Below are positions 1 to 11,920 of a stretch of 64,000 nucleotides of DNA, in pieces (the stretch's first letter is position 1; every line of letters starts with the position of its first letter). Source of the DNA: Zygnema cylindricum. Lineage: Eukaryota > Streptophyta > Zygnematophyceae > Zygnematales > Zygnemataceae. A program made the translations under genes and the position numbers. Below the pieces are notes generated by a model that was given only the letters and a program-made list of their open reading frames with translations, was not told the origin of the DNA and ran no database searches. Location: assembly GCA_037447655.1 (NCBI GenBank), contig JBBHKE010001588.1, positions 87,433 through 151,432 of the forward strand. The letters are read 5' to 3'.

Positions 1-395
1 CTCTCTCCGAGAGAGCTCTTGTACAAAAGGCCATCTTTGACCACTCATAAGTTACTGCTCAAGGGAGCAAATTCAGAGATTCTTTTTGCTATGGACTCAA
101 GAGAGTCTATGCTACACAAAGGTGTAGTTGATCAAAGTCTTTGCCTGCTAGGGTGGCTGCATTTATAAGGAAAGTAAAAGTGGGTGAATGTGTCCAAAAT
201 TCATATTCTAGCTTTGCATTCTGTGGTGGAACTGAGCACACAGAAAGTCTTATTTCACAAAGATGAAGTTGTATTGGGGTTCTGATTGTCAAGGGGTCAG
301 TCATTTGGGTTTGTATCAACTTGGAGTCGTTACTAACTATATAATCTTATTGTGAGATGCCTACTCTGAGGACCAATGGAAGTCTCAAATTTTTA
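1..395 (+). repeat. 3' part of the 5' LTR of copia remnant E
   Basis: The segment aligns by eye with the LTRs of element C (reverse-complemented) and with the LTR at 33332-34288, sharing the block 'gcaaattcagagattctttt' and the terminal 'ctctgaggacc' region. It ends directly before a primer-binding site at 396. About 150 bases in the middle (roughly 165-345) have no match in the other LTRs and look like a secondary insertion or a subfamily difference. The start of the LTR lies outside the window. The last 20 bases contain an ATG (376) that opens the gag frame. Confidence 0.8.
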
Positions 396-1640
396 GGTTA
401 TAGGCCCACCATCTAGGGTGCCTATGTTTGATGGAAAAGGCTTCACTTATTGGGAGTTTAAGATAGAGGGATAGCTTTTCGAAATGCACTTATGGGGAAT
501 TGTTTTGGGACAAGTGAGGAGTCCACCATCGGGCTTTGGTGGAACTCATTATGGCGATTCATTTGGGTCTTCCTAGAAAACCAACCGGAGTTCAAATGCA
601 ATGGAAGGTGAAGGGAAAATCATTTCCATGGAAGAGGGAAAAGGGGAGAAAGGAAAAAGAACACCTATGGTGAGAGGAGCTAGGCTCTCGGCTAGGGTCC
701 CACTTGTAGGGGTTGTAACTAAAACTGAAGAAACTAACAGTAGATTTAGGGAGTATAAAAACACCATAGCAAATCATCTCATACTTAGAAATATGTCTAA
801 GTCTATAGCTATCACTCTTTCAAATCTAACTAAGTCTTCAGAAATCTAGAAAACACTAAGATAGATTTATAAGGGTGAGACTATACAAAGGTTGCAGTTA
901 GTAAAACATAAAATACAGGCCTATGTTTATAAATGCGGTAGCATGATAGAGTTTTGCAATGATATTGCTGCGTTATATGTTGAGCTTGCTAGTGCGGGAT
1001 ATGTAGAATTTGAGGAGAAAAAGATTAACACACTAATCATGAAACTCCCAGATGAGTACGAAAACATCATTAACCGTATGTAGGAAATGGATGGCTCCTC
1101 ATGGACTTGGAGCATTACCATGGGGATAATTCTTATGAGGGAAAGCACTTTGGAGCTTCGTAGGGGAAGTGACAGGGTGAATGCACTAACAGCTCATGGT
1201 GACTAGCGGAAGCATGATGAGAGGAAGGTCGGTGAGGAGCGCAAGCGTGATGAGAGGAATGACGCTAACGAGCAGAAGCGTGATGAGAGGAAGAAAGACA
1301 AAGGTAAAACTTATTAGACTTTGGTGGAAAGAGAGGGAGAGAAAAAGAAAAAGGAGCTTTGAAAAAATGGGTTTGCTTCTTTTGTAGGGAACTGGGTCAC
1401 TATATGGAGGAATGCCCTTGTTTGGAAGAACTTAGAAGTTGGAATGTGGATGAGGAGGAACAAGGGGAAGAGGAGAAAGAGGATGAAGATATTTTGGAGC
1501 TTCTCCGCATGGGTAGTATGGGGAAGAGAGAAAAGCACACAAAAATTCCACGAAAGCAACATTGTGCTTTTGGAGGTATAAGGGAATTAAAGAGAGAGGG
1601 GAAACTTAAGGGAGTTCAAAATATTGAGGATAGTTTCATA
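376..1640 (+). pseudogene. Degenerate copia gag, element E
   Basis: Read in pieces across stops and frameshifts, this strand resembles the gag of element C: an opening related to VIGPPSRVPMFDGKGFTYWE, then at about 892-1083 a stretch with KLPDEYENIINRM (element C has KLPDEFENIVNRV), then a zinc knuckle CFFCRELGHYMEEC at about 1371-1412. After a CAFGG motif (about 1566) the similarity to C stops. C continues into its protease (DSGA), whereas E runs into purine-rich repeats after 1640. Protease, integrase and reverse transcriptase are absent here. Multiple in-frame stops make this a relic. The zinc-knuckle frame stays open into the repeat and encodes a low-complexity VEWKE stretch, which I do not regard as functional. 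Confidence 0.75.
396..410 (+). other. Primer-binding site of element E (half-tRNA type)
   Basis: GGTTATAGGCCCACC directly follows the LTR end. It differs at one base from the 15-base site of element C and corresponds to the complement of the anticodon arm of plant initiator tRNA-Met rather than its 3' end. Confidence 0.7.
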
Positions 1641-4309
1641 GATATTTTGGAGATGGAGTGGAAGGTGGTGGAGTGGAAGGAGGTGGAATGGAAGGAGGTG
1701 GAGTGGCAGAAGGAGGTGGAATGGACGGAGGTGGAGTGGAAGGTGGTGGAGTGGAAGGAGGTGGAGTGGAAGGAGGAGGTGGAGTGGAAGGAGGTGGAGT
1801 GGAAGAAGGGGGTGGAGTGGAAGAAGGTGGAGTGGAAGGAGGTGGAGTGAAAGGAGGTAAAGTGGAAGAAGGAGGTGGAGTGGAAGAAGGTGGAGTGGGA
1901 GGAGGTGGAGTGGAAGGAGGTAGAGTGGAAGAAGGAGGTGGAGTGGAAGGAGGTGGAGTGGAAAGAGGTGGAGTGGAAGGAGGTGGAGTGGAAGTAGGTG
2001 GAGTGGAGAAGGAGGTGGAGTGAAAGGAGGTGGAGTGGAAGGAGGTGGATTGGAAGAAGGAGGTGGAGTGGAAGAAGGAGGTGGAGTGGAAGAAGGAGGT
2101 GGAGTGAAAGGAGGCGGAGTGGAAGAAGGTGGAGTGAAAGGAGGTGGAGTGGAAGGAGGTGGAGTGGAAGAAGGAGGTGGAGTGGAAGAAGGAGGTGGAG
2201 TGGAAGAAGGAGGTAGAGTGAAAGGAGGTAGAGTGGAAGAAGGTGGAGTGGAAGAAGGAGGTGGAGTGGAAGAAAGAGGTGGAGTGGAAGGAGGTGGAGT
2301 GGAAGAAGGAGGTGGAGTGGAAGGAGGAGGTGGAGTGGAAGGAGGTGGTAGAGGGAAACGAGGTGGAGTAAAAGGAGATGGAGTAAAAGGAGGTGGAGTA
2401 GAAGGAGGTAGAGTGGAAGGTGGTGGAGTGAAAGGAGGTGAATTGGAAGGTGGTGGAATGGAATGACGTGGAGTGGAAAGAGGTGGAGGTGAAGGTGCAA
2501 AGGAGGGAGGTGGAGTGGGAGACAGGGAAGGGGAGGTTAGGGGGGGAGGTTGTGAATTTGGTGGAGGTGGTCTTTGTGGTGGATAAGTTGAAGGAGGCGT
2601 GTTTGATGGAGTTGGAATTCTTGGTGGAGGACGCGGCGGAGGTCTTGGTGGAGGTTCAGGAGGAGGAGAAGGAGGAGGTGAGTTTGGTGGAGGTGGACTT
2701 GGACTAGGAGGAGGAGGTCGGGGAGGTGGGGAAGGAGGAGTTGGACTTGGTGGTGGTGTTGGTGGAGGTGGACTTGGTGGTGGAGGAGGAGAAGGAGGTG
2801 ACTTTGGAGGAGGTGGAGAACTTGGTGGTGGTCTTGGAGAAGGACGTGGAGGAGGGGAACGAGGAGGTGACTTTGGAGGAGGTGGACTTCGAGGAGGAGG
2901 TCGAGGAGGGGGGGAAGGAGGAGGTGACTTTGGAGGTGGTGGACAAGGAGGAGGAGGTCGCGGAGGTGGAGGAGGAGGAGGATTTGGCAGAGATCGTGGA
3001 GGAGGGGAAGGAGGAGGTGAAGGAGGAGGGGACTTTGGAGGAGGCGGACTTGGAGGAGGAGGTCGGGGAGGAGAGGAAGGAGAAGGTGACTTTGGAGGAG
3101 TTGGACTAGGAGGAGGAGGTCGTGGAGGTGGAGAAGGAGGAGGAGGATTTGGCGGAGGTCGTGGAGGAGGGGAAGGAGGAGGTGACTTTGGAGGACGTGG
3201 CGGAATTCGTGGTGGTTTTGGTGGAGGATGTGGAGGAGGGGAAGGAGGTGGCAACTTCGGTGGAGAACGTGGAGGAGGGGACATCGGAGGAGGTGGACTT
3301 GGAGGAGGAGGTCGCGGAGGTGGAGAAGGAGGAGGAGGATTTGGCAGAGGACGTGGATGAGGGGAAGGAGGAGGGGAAGGAGGAGGGGAATTTGGAGGAG
3401 GCGGACTTGGAGGAGGAGGTCGGGGAGGAGAGGAAGGAGGAGGTGACTTTGGAGGAAGTGGACTTGGAGGAGGAGGTCGTGGAAGGGGAGAAGGAGGAGG
3501 TGAATTTGGAGGAGGTGGTGGAATTCGTGGTGGTTTTGGTGGAGGACGTGGAGGAGGAGAAGGAGATGGCGACTTCGGTGGAGGACGTGGAGAAAGGGAA
3601 GGAGGAGGAGACTTTGGAGGAGGTGGAATTGGAGGAGGAGGTCGTTAAGGTGGGGAAGGAGGAGGAGGACTTAGCGGAGGGGAAGGATGTGGGGAAGGAG
3701 GAGGGGAAGGAGGAGGGGACTTTGGAGGAGGCAGACTTGGAGAAGGAGGACGGGGAGGAGAGGAAGGAGGAGGTGACTTTGGAGGAAGTGGACTTGGAGG
3801 AGGAGGTCGTGGAGGGGGAGAAGGAGGAGGATTGGGTGGAGGTCGTGGAGGAGGAGAAGGAGGAGGTGACTTTCGAGGAGGTGGTGGAATTCGTGGTGGT
3901 TTTGGTGGAGGACGTGGAGGAGGGGAAGGAGATGGCGACTTCGGTGGAGGACGTGGAGAAGGGGAAGGAGGAGGATACTTTGGGGGAGGTGGACTTGGAG
4001 GAGGAGGTCGTGGAGGTGGGGAAGGAGGAGGAGGACTTGGTGGAGGTGGACTTGGAGGAGGAGATCATGGAGGTGGAAAAGGAGGAGGTGACTTTGGTGG
4101 AGGAAGTGGAGGAGGAGAAGGAGGAGGCGACTTTGGTGGAGGACGTGGAGGAGGGGAAGGAGGAGGCTACTTCGGTGAAGGACGTGGAGTGGAAGGAGGA
4201 GGTGAGTTTGGTAGAGGCGGAGTTGGAGGTGGAGGAGCCTGAGGTTGCGCGAGGTTCGGAGGGGGAGAAGGTGGAGGAGTAAGAGGAGGGGTAGGAGGAG
4301 GGGTAAGAA
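1641..4309 (-). pseudogene. Proline-rich (extensin-like) tail of the subtilase gene, distal part
   Basis: This is a 2.7-kb minisatellite, almost pure purine on the plus strand (GGA, GGT and GAA words). The minus strand reads [16 protein letters not shown] over long stretches, for example an open frame of 565 codons at 3284-1587. Towards 1641 it changes to [15 protein letters not shown] and, after a frame change, to [11 protein letters not shown]. At 4309 it abuts the 5' LTR of element F. The same kind of tract resumes after F at 22700-23420, where it is continuous with the C-terminal exon of a subtilase. I therefore read it as the interrupted tail of that gene, not a separate extensin gene. 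Frame changes near 2.5 and 3.3-3.7 kb indicate decay or repeat slippage. Plus-strand glycine-rich and glutamate-rich frames are the mirror of the same repeat. Confidence 0.6.
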
Positions 4310-4749
4310 TCTTAAGAGAGTAGTCTTTGATAGAAGTTAATGTTTCTGCTCAATGTTTTTAAATAGCGAAATTCTGAATTCCGTCATCTAGAATTTCGAT
4401 ATTTAGAACTCTGCAATCTGTCCTAGTATCTAGGATTTGTCCTAGTATCTAGGATTTCAGTATTTCAGTTTTTCTCGTTTTCACAATCAATGTGTTTTCA
4501 CGTGATAAGATTCGGGTCAAGATCTTTTTATAAATCTTGACCTTGGCTCTTGGCCGAAAGGTCAAGTGCCTCTTCAGAATAGGAAAGTACGGTTTAGTTC
4601 TCGAGAGGATACTCTCGAGATATTTTCTCTATTTAGCTTATCTTTTTTCTTTTGTTTTGTACCTGTTTTTCCATTCATTAATTAAAACAAAGTATTCTGT
4701 CTTTTCCCATTCTCTCCTCTCTATTTGCTGCTACAGCTTCACTGTAAAA
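4310..4749 (+). repeat. 5' LTR of element F
   Basis: It shares 'gtagtctttgatagaagtta' and the following sequence with 10130-10436, and its end matches 22583-22699. The first bases are TC where the 3' LTR has TG. The last bases are AA rather than CA, just before a primer-binding site. Confidence 0.85.
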
Positions 4750-4763
4750 GTTTATGGGCCCGG
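4750..4763 (+). other. Primer-binding site of element F (half-tRNA type)
   Basis: GTTTATGGGCCCGG follows the LTR end and matches the complement of the initiator tRNA-Met anticodon arm with two changes. Unlike A, B, C and E, no gag frame crosses this site. Confidence 0.6.
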
Positions 4764-6083
4764 CAACGCCTGTTGTTCTTTGGTCTAAAATAGACCGCAG
4801 AAGCGACCCAAACTATCATGCAAGAAGCTAAGCAAAAATAGGTCGACGAACAATCATATGAAATGCATCCTCCATATGCGTACACAGACGCAACAAACAA
4901 CATTTAGGGTTTCATGGAATAATCAACATAAATAAACCCTATGACAACATCTAAGGTTTGATGGAATAATCAACATAAGCAAACCCTAGGACAAATGCAT
5001 AAATAATGCATATCAAACAAACATAAAATAACATAAATAAATAATAACAAAAAGAGTGCAATCTCACATAAACATTAGATAAACAAAAGTATATCAATAA
5101 ACATATTACTCAAATGCATGACCTAATCGGCAACCCTAAAAGTTTACATCTTCGGTCCCCACTTTACTAACCAGCATTGATGATTTTTTCTAATGAAGCT
5201 CAAATCTATATATACACTTGTGAGCTGTTAACAAATCACTAAGTGTCAAAATAACCAACGTAAATTACGTAACTGTCATTAAATCAAACTAATCGTAAGC
5301 GTACACCTGAAAGTCGAGCAATCGTAAGCGTACACTTGTCTGCAAACGCGACACATAAATTAAAGTGTCGAGACCCTGATTGACCACATAAAAATAAATA
5401 TCACAATCAATTCTATTTTATTAATACACAGAAGACAAGACAATGTTGTTTCAAATATTTTGAAGTACACACAATCTCATATAATCGTATGCTGAGTCAT
5501 GCTGAGTCATGCTGAGTCACTCAGCGAAACTCCTTGATTTTCGTCAAAGAATCCGGGACGTCCAAAATATGATTCTTGTGATTTGACGTGATTTCGCTCC
5601 CCACTCATTTGAAAATAGTGGCGACCTTTGTCCGCCGTCCGCAGCTCTTTATTCGGCACCTTCGATGTCGCGCCACGTGGTCACAAAAATCCAAGTGAAA
5701 TCTGCGCGTGTCGTTAAATATCCCACAACTGTCGCGAAGTGAATTCACGTCCACTTGCCGAAATAATATCGTACAGCCGAAATCATTTTCGTACCGCTAG
5801 CGCGTCCCTTGTAATAAATGCGCTTGTCGCATTTTGTTTCGTACGCCATGCGTACATTTTCACACTTCGAAAATTTCAAATCGGATCGCTTCGCGATCCG
5901 CCGTCCATTTACATTGCGCATTCCGCGCCACTCAATTAGTCCTTCACGTACATTTAATTTTCTTCGTACATTTACTCCCCCAATCCGCAAATCTATTCAA
6001 ACCTCCACACTACATCGCGTAAATGCGCACGCACGCGAACACGCGCACGCACGAAACGCTCCGTACGCACGAAACTAAGTTTT
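4764..6083 (+). other. Leader of element F, no gene seen
   Basis: About 1.3 kb lie between the primer site and the gag-like sequence. I see a duplicated block of about 55 bp with 'ggaataatcaacataa' (about 4915-4985) and a 10-bp triplet repeat at 5491-5520. From about 5740 to 6070 the sequence is rich in ACG and GTAC words. Short open frames near 5740-6078 show no protein similarity I recognise. Confidence 0.5.
5491..5520 (+). repeat. Three tandem copies of a 10-bp unit
   Basis: The unit GCTGAGTCAT is present three times in a row; the last base of the third copy is changed. It lies in the leader of element F. Confidence 0.9.
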
Positions 6084-9000
6084 CAAAAACAACAACGCCA
6101 ACACCGTTGCCAAATTAAATGGGACAAACTTTTACGGTTGGAAATACTAGATAGAACATCTATTTCATCCTGAGAAACTTTGGTCAATCATTAGTGGTTG
6201 TGAACTTCAACCACCTGACTCTGCTGCCAAAACAATTTGGCTCGCTAAAAACGAGGAAGCCCACTTTCGGCTTGTCTTCGCTCTTGAGTCATCATAGATC
6301 GACATTGACCACGACGCAATTGCGTGGTCACTCTTGACCTCTGCATATAAAAATCATTCTTGGTCCAACAAGCTCTTCCTCAAGAGGCAACTGAATACTT
6401 ATCGCAAGCTATCTATTCAAACATACGTCCAACACCTTAAGTCGCTAGCCGGTCAACTTAAAAGTATCAAATCGCCAATCTCCGATGATCATCTTATTTA
6501 AGCTATCCTTGTAGGTTTACCGGATTAATATTCCTCCCTCATTTCCTCCCTTGACAACTCTCCAATTGCTCTAACTATTCCGACCCTAACTGCACGATTG
6601 GTTCACGAGGAAATGAAACAATCGTTTCAAACGAAATCAGGAGTAGCGGTGGCGCCATTTTCACCCAATCTCAGGCCCCCAAAATCTTCCTCCACCACCT
6701 GTCGCTATGGTCGAGCGTCAGATCACGTCATAGATGTCTGTCCGGCACGTTAACGCAAAAATGAACGACAAGGTGGACCCGGCCCTACTGGTGGATGAGG
6801 TCATCCTCGAGGGCGTGGATCATACCACGGCCAATCTTCATATGCTGAGATTACATTTGCTCTTGGAAATTTGGAGTTCTCCCTTACAAACTTTTTGTCG
6901 AATCCCACTATCCGTACGGCCCAACTCATCTGGCGGATCACTCCGGTTTGCAAATCCCAAGAAACATTCTTTCTTATACATTGTCGTCGTCTACCCAACC
7001 GCCCATACTTCACTCACCGGTGGACAATGCCTATCCGCCGCCATTAATGACGCAATCCGATTATGGATTCGCATTATCCTCCGCGGTACAACAATCATCA
7101 CAAGTCCCTGACTACGTTTGGATCGTTGATTCGGGTGCATCTCACCACATGTCATCACGCGTCGATTCGTTCCCCTCTATGAATCCACTCAGTCCACCAA
7201 TGCCAATCGTACTAGGCAACAACAGTACGCTCATGACCACTCATATCGGTCGTACTGTCACACTTTCCAACTCCAACCGTGATACCTGTATTACTTTTTC
7301 TAGCGTTCTTTTTGTACCGGAATTACGAAAGAATCTCTTTCTGTCGGTGGGCCTTCAAACAAGGAGCAACAACCGTTTTTTCCTCTGATCAGATTAACTT
7401 TTTATCCTTAACAAAATCTACAGTTGGATACGGAGTTAAAAGATATGACATCTACATCCTCTTGTCCTTTTTGCCCATTGGATTCGCCAACATGGCCGTC
7501 GCTTCCTCACAAGCCACCTTCTCAAAGTGGCACCTCCGATATGGCCATCTGTTTGGTTCAGTCTCCATGACCTGACGAAGGGTATTGTGACTAGAATGGA
7601 ACCCTTGGCCAATCTAAAACTTCCATTTTGTTGCGGATGCGTTGAAGGAAAGTTTTCTCGACCGTGTTTTCTCTCAAGTACGTCCAAATCCAACAGACCA
7701 CTTGATTTAATCCACTCTGATCTATGTGGACCAATGTGAATTCAAAGTCACAATGGCTCTTAATACTTTGTAACATTTATTGACGATGCAACACACAAAC
7801 TATCTCCAAAATCTATGTCTGACTTCCACTCTCTCGAATCTCACACCTCACGAGGCTTAGACAGGAATAAAACCGAGGGTCAGTCACTTACGAATACTCG
7901 GTAGTGGGCTTAGACAGGAATAAATCCGATGGTCAATCACTTACGAATACTCGGTAGTGTTGCGTGGATTAAGGATCTTATGTCTGCTGGAAAATGGAGC
8001 AGCCATGCAAAACTTGGTTACATGGCTACATGGTCAGATGTTCAAACGAGTCAAAGGCATACCAAATACGGCTAATCCAAAAACGCCAAGTCACACTCAA
8101 CCGGGATGTAACATTTGATGAAACCCCCTTGCTAAACAAACTCCTTTACCCCTCTCCTCCTTCCCTTTCTACTTCCGTTCACATCTCGCCTCCTCCAATA
8201 GCTCCAATTTCAATAATACCCCCCACATATCTTTCTATTTCTTTTGTCTCTGCCTCTACTCTTCCTTTTCCCTCCTCTTCCCTTGTCCGAACATCATCTA
8301 CTCTTCTCTTTCATCAAACTCCCTACCTCTACAAAGTGTTGTTTTGAAATGTTAGTTTCGTGCTTACGCGACATTTTGTGCGCACGCGACGTTTCGTGCT
8401 TAATTTATTAAATGAATTTACTGTGGAGGCTCGAATCTCTGCCAGTTCAGCCCTTTGGCCTCCGGAAAAGGGCCAGAATTAAAGCTAGATGCACCACTCA
8501 TGGCGTCGCCAATATTGCCAATTTTGATGCCCCTCCAACCTTTGCTGTGGCCATGGCAGGCCCAAATGTCGCAAATGGAAAGCGGCCATATATGTGGAAT
8601 TCGCTTCTCTCCAAAAAAATAGAACTTGGGAGCTTACACCCCTCACTAAAGATCGAAAATTCATCAGCTCTAAATGGGTGTTTACAGTCAAAACAAAATT
8701 TGTCGAAACCCTAGATCGGTTTAAAGCCAGATTTGTTGCAAAGGGTTTTTTACCAAAAGAAAGGCTTGACTTTACAAAGAATTATGCCCCTGTTGCCAAA
8801 TTCACCTCCATTCGCATCGTTCTCTCTCTCTTTGCCTCTCAATACTGGCACATCCATCAAATGGATGTGTAAACAGCGTTCCTATATGGTGCCCTCAAGG
8901 AAGAAATATTTACCTGCCAACCCGAACTTAATATCTCCCCTGGCACTGAGCATCTCGTCTGTTGTCTCCTCAAATATTTATACGGCTTGAAGCAAGCTCT

Positions 9001-10117
9001 CGGTGTTTAGAGTGAACACCTTCAAACCATTTTCATAAATGAGGGCTTGTGTAATCTTGCGGCAGACTTTGGTATCTTCTTCAAAGGTAAAAACGACTCC
9101 CTTTTAATCATCATCATTTAGGTTGATGATCTTGCCCTCTCTAGTCCATCTTTGTCTGCAATTCTACAAGTCAAAACCATGCTTAACTCCTATTTTGCAA
9201 TGGCAGATTTAGGGGAATTAAAGTATTGCCTTGGCATTTTAGTAACATGTGATCTTCTACCCAAAACCCTTCACCTCTCTTAAGAAAAGTATATCTTTGA
9301 GGTCCTAAAAAGGTTCTCTATGGCAAAATACATTGTTGTCTTCACTCCCTTAGATGCAAATACCAAACTTACTTCAAAATCTGGTGGGCCTGTCCACGGA
9401 GCCATCCTTGACTTATATAGATCCATGGTTGGTAGTCTAATGTATGCTATGAGAGGCACTAGTCTAGACATTGCTGTCGCAATTGGGCTGCTTAGTCAAT
9501 TTATTTTAACCTAACCCTTGAGCACCTCCTTGCGGCTAAGCCAGTTATCCGCTATCTGCAAGGCATCAAATCCCTACGCCTTACCTTCTCCGGTGGCGAC
9601 TCACCTACCCTCATTGGCTTTTGCGATGCGGATTGGGGGGGAGACCTCGACACCCGTCGCTCAACCTCTGGTGTCAACTTCTCACTCGGAGGAGACTCGG
9701 AGGAGCTCTTTCCCACTCGGAGGAGACTTGGAGGAGATCTTGTCTCCTAGGCCTTGAAAATGCAACCTACTATTGCCTTGTCCTCAGCTAAGGTTGAATA
9801 TATTGCAGTGACACTTGCTGAGAAGGAAGCAATCTGGCTGCGATTTCTCCTTGCAAATCTTCAATATCCCCAAACTTCCCCAACTCAGATATTCTGTGAA
9901 TTCTAAGGTACACTCGCTCTAATGAGTAACACGGTTCATCGTCAAAGAACGAAGCACATAGACATTCAGTTCCACTTTACACGGGAAACTACCGCAATTG
10001 GAATTCTCACCTTTCAATACTGCCATACTTCTCACCATATGGCGGACTTCGTCACCAAGTCTCTCCATAGACCTCAGTTTGAACTACATCGAGCTTCTGC
10101 TAGTCTTACCTTCTAAC
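6084..10117 (+). pseudogene. Degenerate copia gag-pol of element F
   Basis: Ordered copia domains can be followed across many stops and frameshifts. Gag begins around NGTNFYGWKY (about 6110), followed by a possible weak zinc knuckle near 6700. Protease has the normal active site WIVDSGASHHMS (about 7117). GAG-pre-integrase has KWHLRYGHL (about 7530) and a later CxxC motif. Integrase is only its start (LIHSDLCGPM, about 7708). Reverse transcriptase has WVFTVKTK, RFKARFVAKGF and IHQMDV (8600-8870). A VDDL motif lies after a stop near 9120, and RNase H has GFCDADWGGDLDTRRSTSG (about 9610) and HIDIQFHFTRE (about 9959). Most of integrase is missing, replaced by a short tandem repeat and linker sequence. 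It encodes no functional product. Confidence 0.85.
7854..7959 (+). repeat. Two tandem copies of a 53-bp unit
   Basis: Two 53-bp units (7854-7906 and 7907-7959) start with GGCTTAGACAGGAATAAA and differ at only a few positions. They lie where the integrase core of element F is missing. Confidence 0.9.
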
Positions 10118-10120
10118 AAA

Positions 10121-10436
10121 GTGGGGGGGTGTTAGAAGAGTAGTCTTTGATAGAAGTTAATGTTTCTGTTCAATGTTTTTAAATAACGAAATTCTGAATT
10201 CCGTTATCTAGAACTTCGATGTTCAAAACTCTGTAGTCTGTCCTAGTATCTAGGATTTCAGTATTTCAGGCTTTTTGGTTTTTACAATCAATGTTTTTTC
10301 ACGTGATATGGTTTGGGTCAAAATCTGTTCAAAAATATTGACCTTGACTTTTGGCCGAAAGGTCAAGTGCCTCTTCAGAATAGAAAAGTACGGTTTAGTT
10401 CTCCTAGGATACTCTTGCGATATTTTCTGTTCTTAG
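10121..10436 (+). repeat. Polypurine tract and first part of the 3' LTR of element F
   Basis: The polypurine run GTGGGGGGG (10121-10129) is followed by the LTR start TGTTAGAAGAG (10130), matching 4310 onward. The match breaks at 10436, where element B begins with TG. The last five bases, CTTAG (10432-10436), are the target duplication and reappear at 22583-22587. Confidence 0.9.
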
Positions 10437-11082
10437 TGTTGTTCTACAACCACCGTTGCTGGCGGTGAACCAGCAGTAGTAGTGGAAGTAGACATGAAAA
10501 ACAGCAGAAACTATCAAAGTACCTGCTCAACAGCCAACTTAGATCTGACACAAAGTATAACTCAGAAAGCCAATATGCTTCAAATTTGCCACAGTGATAC
10601 ACAATACAGCAAACTGACAATTCCCAAAATTGCATCCAAAATGACCCAGTAAACCATAAGATATGATGTCTAGAAGTTTCCCAAAAACTGCCCTTAGAAA
10701 ATCATATTCCCAAAACTGGATACTACAAAATTGTCTAAGTTCTAAGATATATACTCACATTGTGTATCTACTGATCTACACTAATTCGGGTAACCGTTAC
10801 TACGGTTATTATCATGACTAACGACAAAGCATCAAACCTGTACGTTACTGTACTTTAAAAACCTAATTACTATTTCTAAAACCTGATTAACGGAACACTA
10901 TTTTTTATCACACTAAACTACAAATTAATGTTATTCAGATATTTACAGAAATTGAACCGTACACAAAACGTTCTAATCGTACACAAAACGTTCCAAATGC
11001 TTAGTCAGCAGTGACCGCTAAAGTCCAGCCCAATGTGGTCATGTAGTACGAAGCACCTGAGTGCTTCGTCACTTGTGGTCCC
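10437..11082 (-). repeat. 3' LTR of element B, first piece
   Basis: It matches 21546-22191 of the 5' LTR. The piece contains, inverted, the first 19-20 codons of gag (10437-10495). It ends at the GTCCC duplication created by insertion of element A (11078-11082). Confidence 0.93.
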
Positions 11083-11920
11083 AGTTGTCTTTTGGAAAGC
11101 TCTCAGTCTCAGAGCAGCGCAGCAGCGCAGCAACTATACAGACAGCAGCGCAGCTGCTATACGGAAGAGCAGCGCAGCTGCTATACAACAGAGCTGCGCA
11201 GCAGCGCAGCAGCAGAGCAGCGGAGCAGCGAAGCTGCGATACTGACAGGACAAACGCAGCTGCGGTCACTTTGGATAAGATCCGTACAGACAACGTAGCT
11301 GCTACTATCTTGGATATGATTTGGTGCAGGACACCGCTGCTGCGGGTGATATAAATGTGATCCGGTACGGGAAAACGTAGCTGCGATTAATATGAATCTA
11401 GTCAACGGACGAGATTCATAAGAGTATCACAAATGACTTAGCCGACAAGTATTTGTACAGTAACTTAATATAGATTCTGAGTAATATTGACTGTACAATG
11501 ATAGATTGGGTTGGCACGATCAAGAACACGTAGATCTCAGTAGGTGGGTTGATTCTGGACGTACCTCTCAGGTACACTGTTATCGGCGGTAGAACACCGA
11601 AAGTATAAGACTTAGGACTTAGAACATTTTTATGGATCCAGACTTCCAAGTAGTAAAACTGCAGACAGTTTTTGGGAAACTTTTGAGTATTATATCTTGA
11701 GTGTTGTTGGGTCAATTGTGCTGAAACTTTGGGAGTTGTCAGTGTTTATGCTACTCTATATTCTGATAGAGTTTTGTGAGATTTGGATGCTTGTATAAGA
11801 ATTGGTGAGCACTTAAGAACAGCTGTTTGGTAGGATTCTTGATAGCTTTTGAGGGTGTATCATGTCTACTTCTACTACTACTGCTGCTCCTCCACCTGCA
11901 CCGGTGGTTGTAGAACAACA
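11083..11920 (+). repeat. 5' LTR of element A
   Basis: The 838-bp LTR carries an imperfect CAGCGCAG-rich repeat (about 11113-11250). It also contains the gag start codon at 11862, so its final 59 bases are coding. Alanine/serine-rich open frames in the repeat are not genes. Confidence 0.95.

Noticed and set aside
1587-3284. Free-standing extensin gene on the minus strand
   Set aside because: The first methionine lies inside the repeat, there is no signal peptide, and the same tract beyond element F is joined in frame to a subtilase C-terminus.
3106-4068. Serine/threonine-rich 320-codon frame on the minus strand
   Set aside because: It is another phase of the same purine/pyrimidine repeat, with no start context and no domain.
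2599-4242. Glycine-rich protein frames on the plus strand (2599-3360, 3832-4242)
   Set aside because: They are the mirror of the minus-strand proline repeat. A GGN-rich repeat gives long open frames on both strands and in several phases, and there is no signal peptide or gene context on the plus strand.
5491-5520. CRISPR-like array or other spaced repeats
   Set aside because: The repeats here and elsewhere are directly tandem without spacers, and the DNA is plant nuclear.
11033-11405. Alanine/serine-rich frames on both strands in the A LTR, repeated at 16113-16525
   Set aside because: They arise from the CAGCGCAG-type repeat of the LTR and recur identically in both LTRs.
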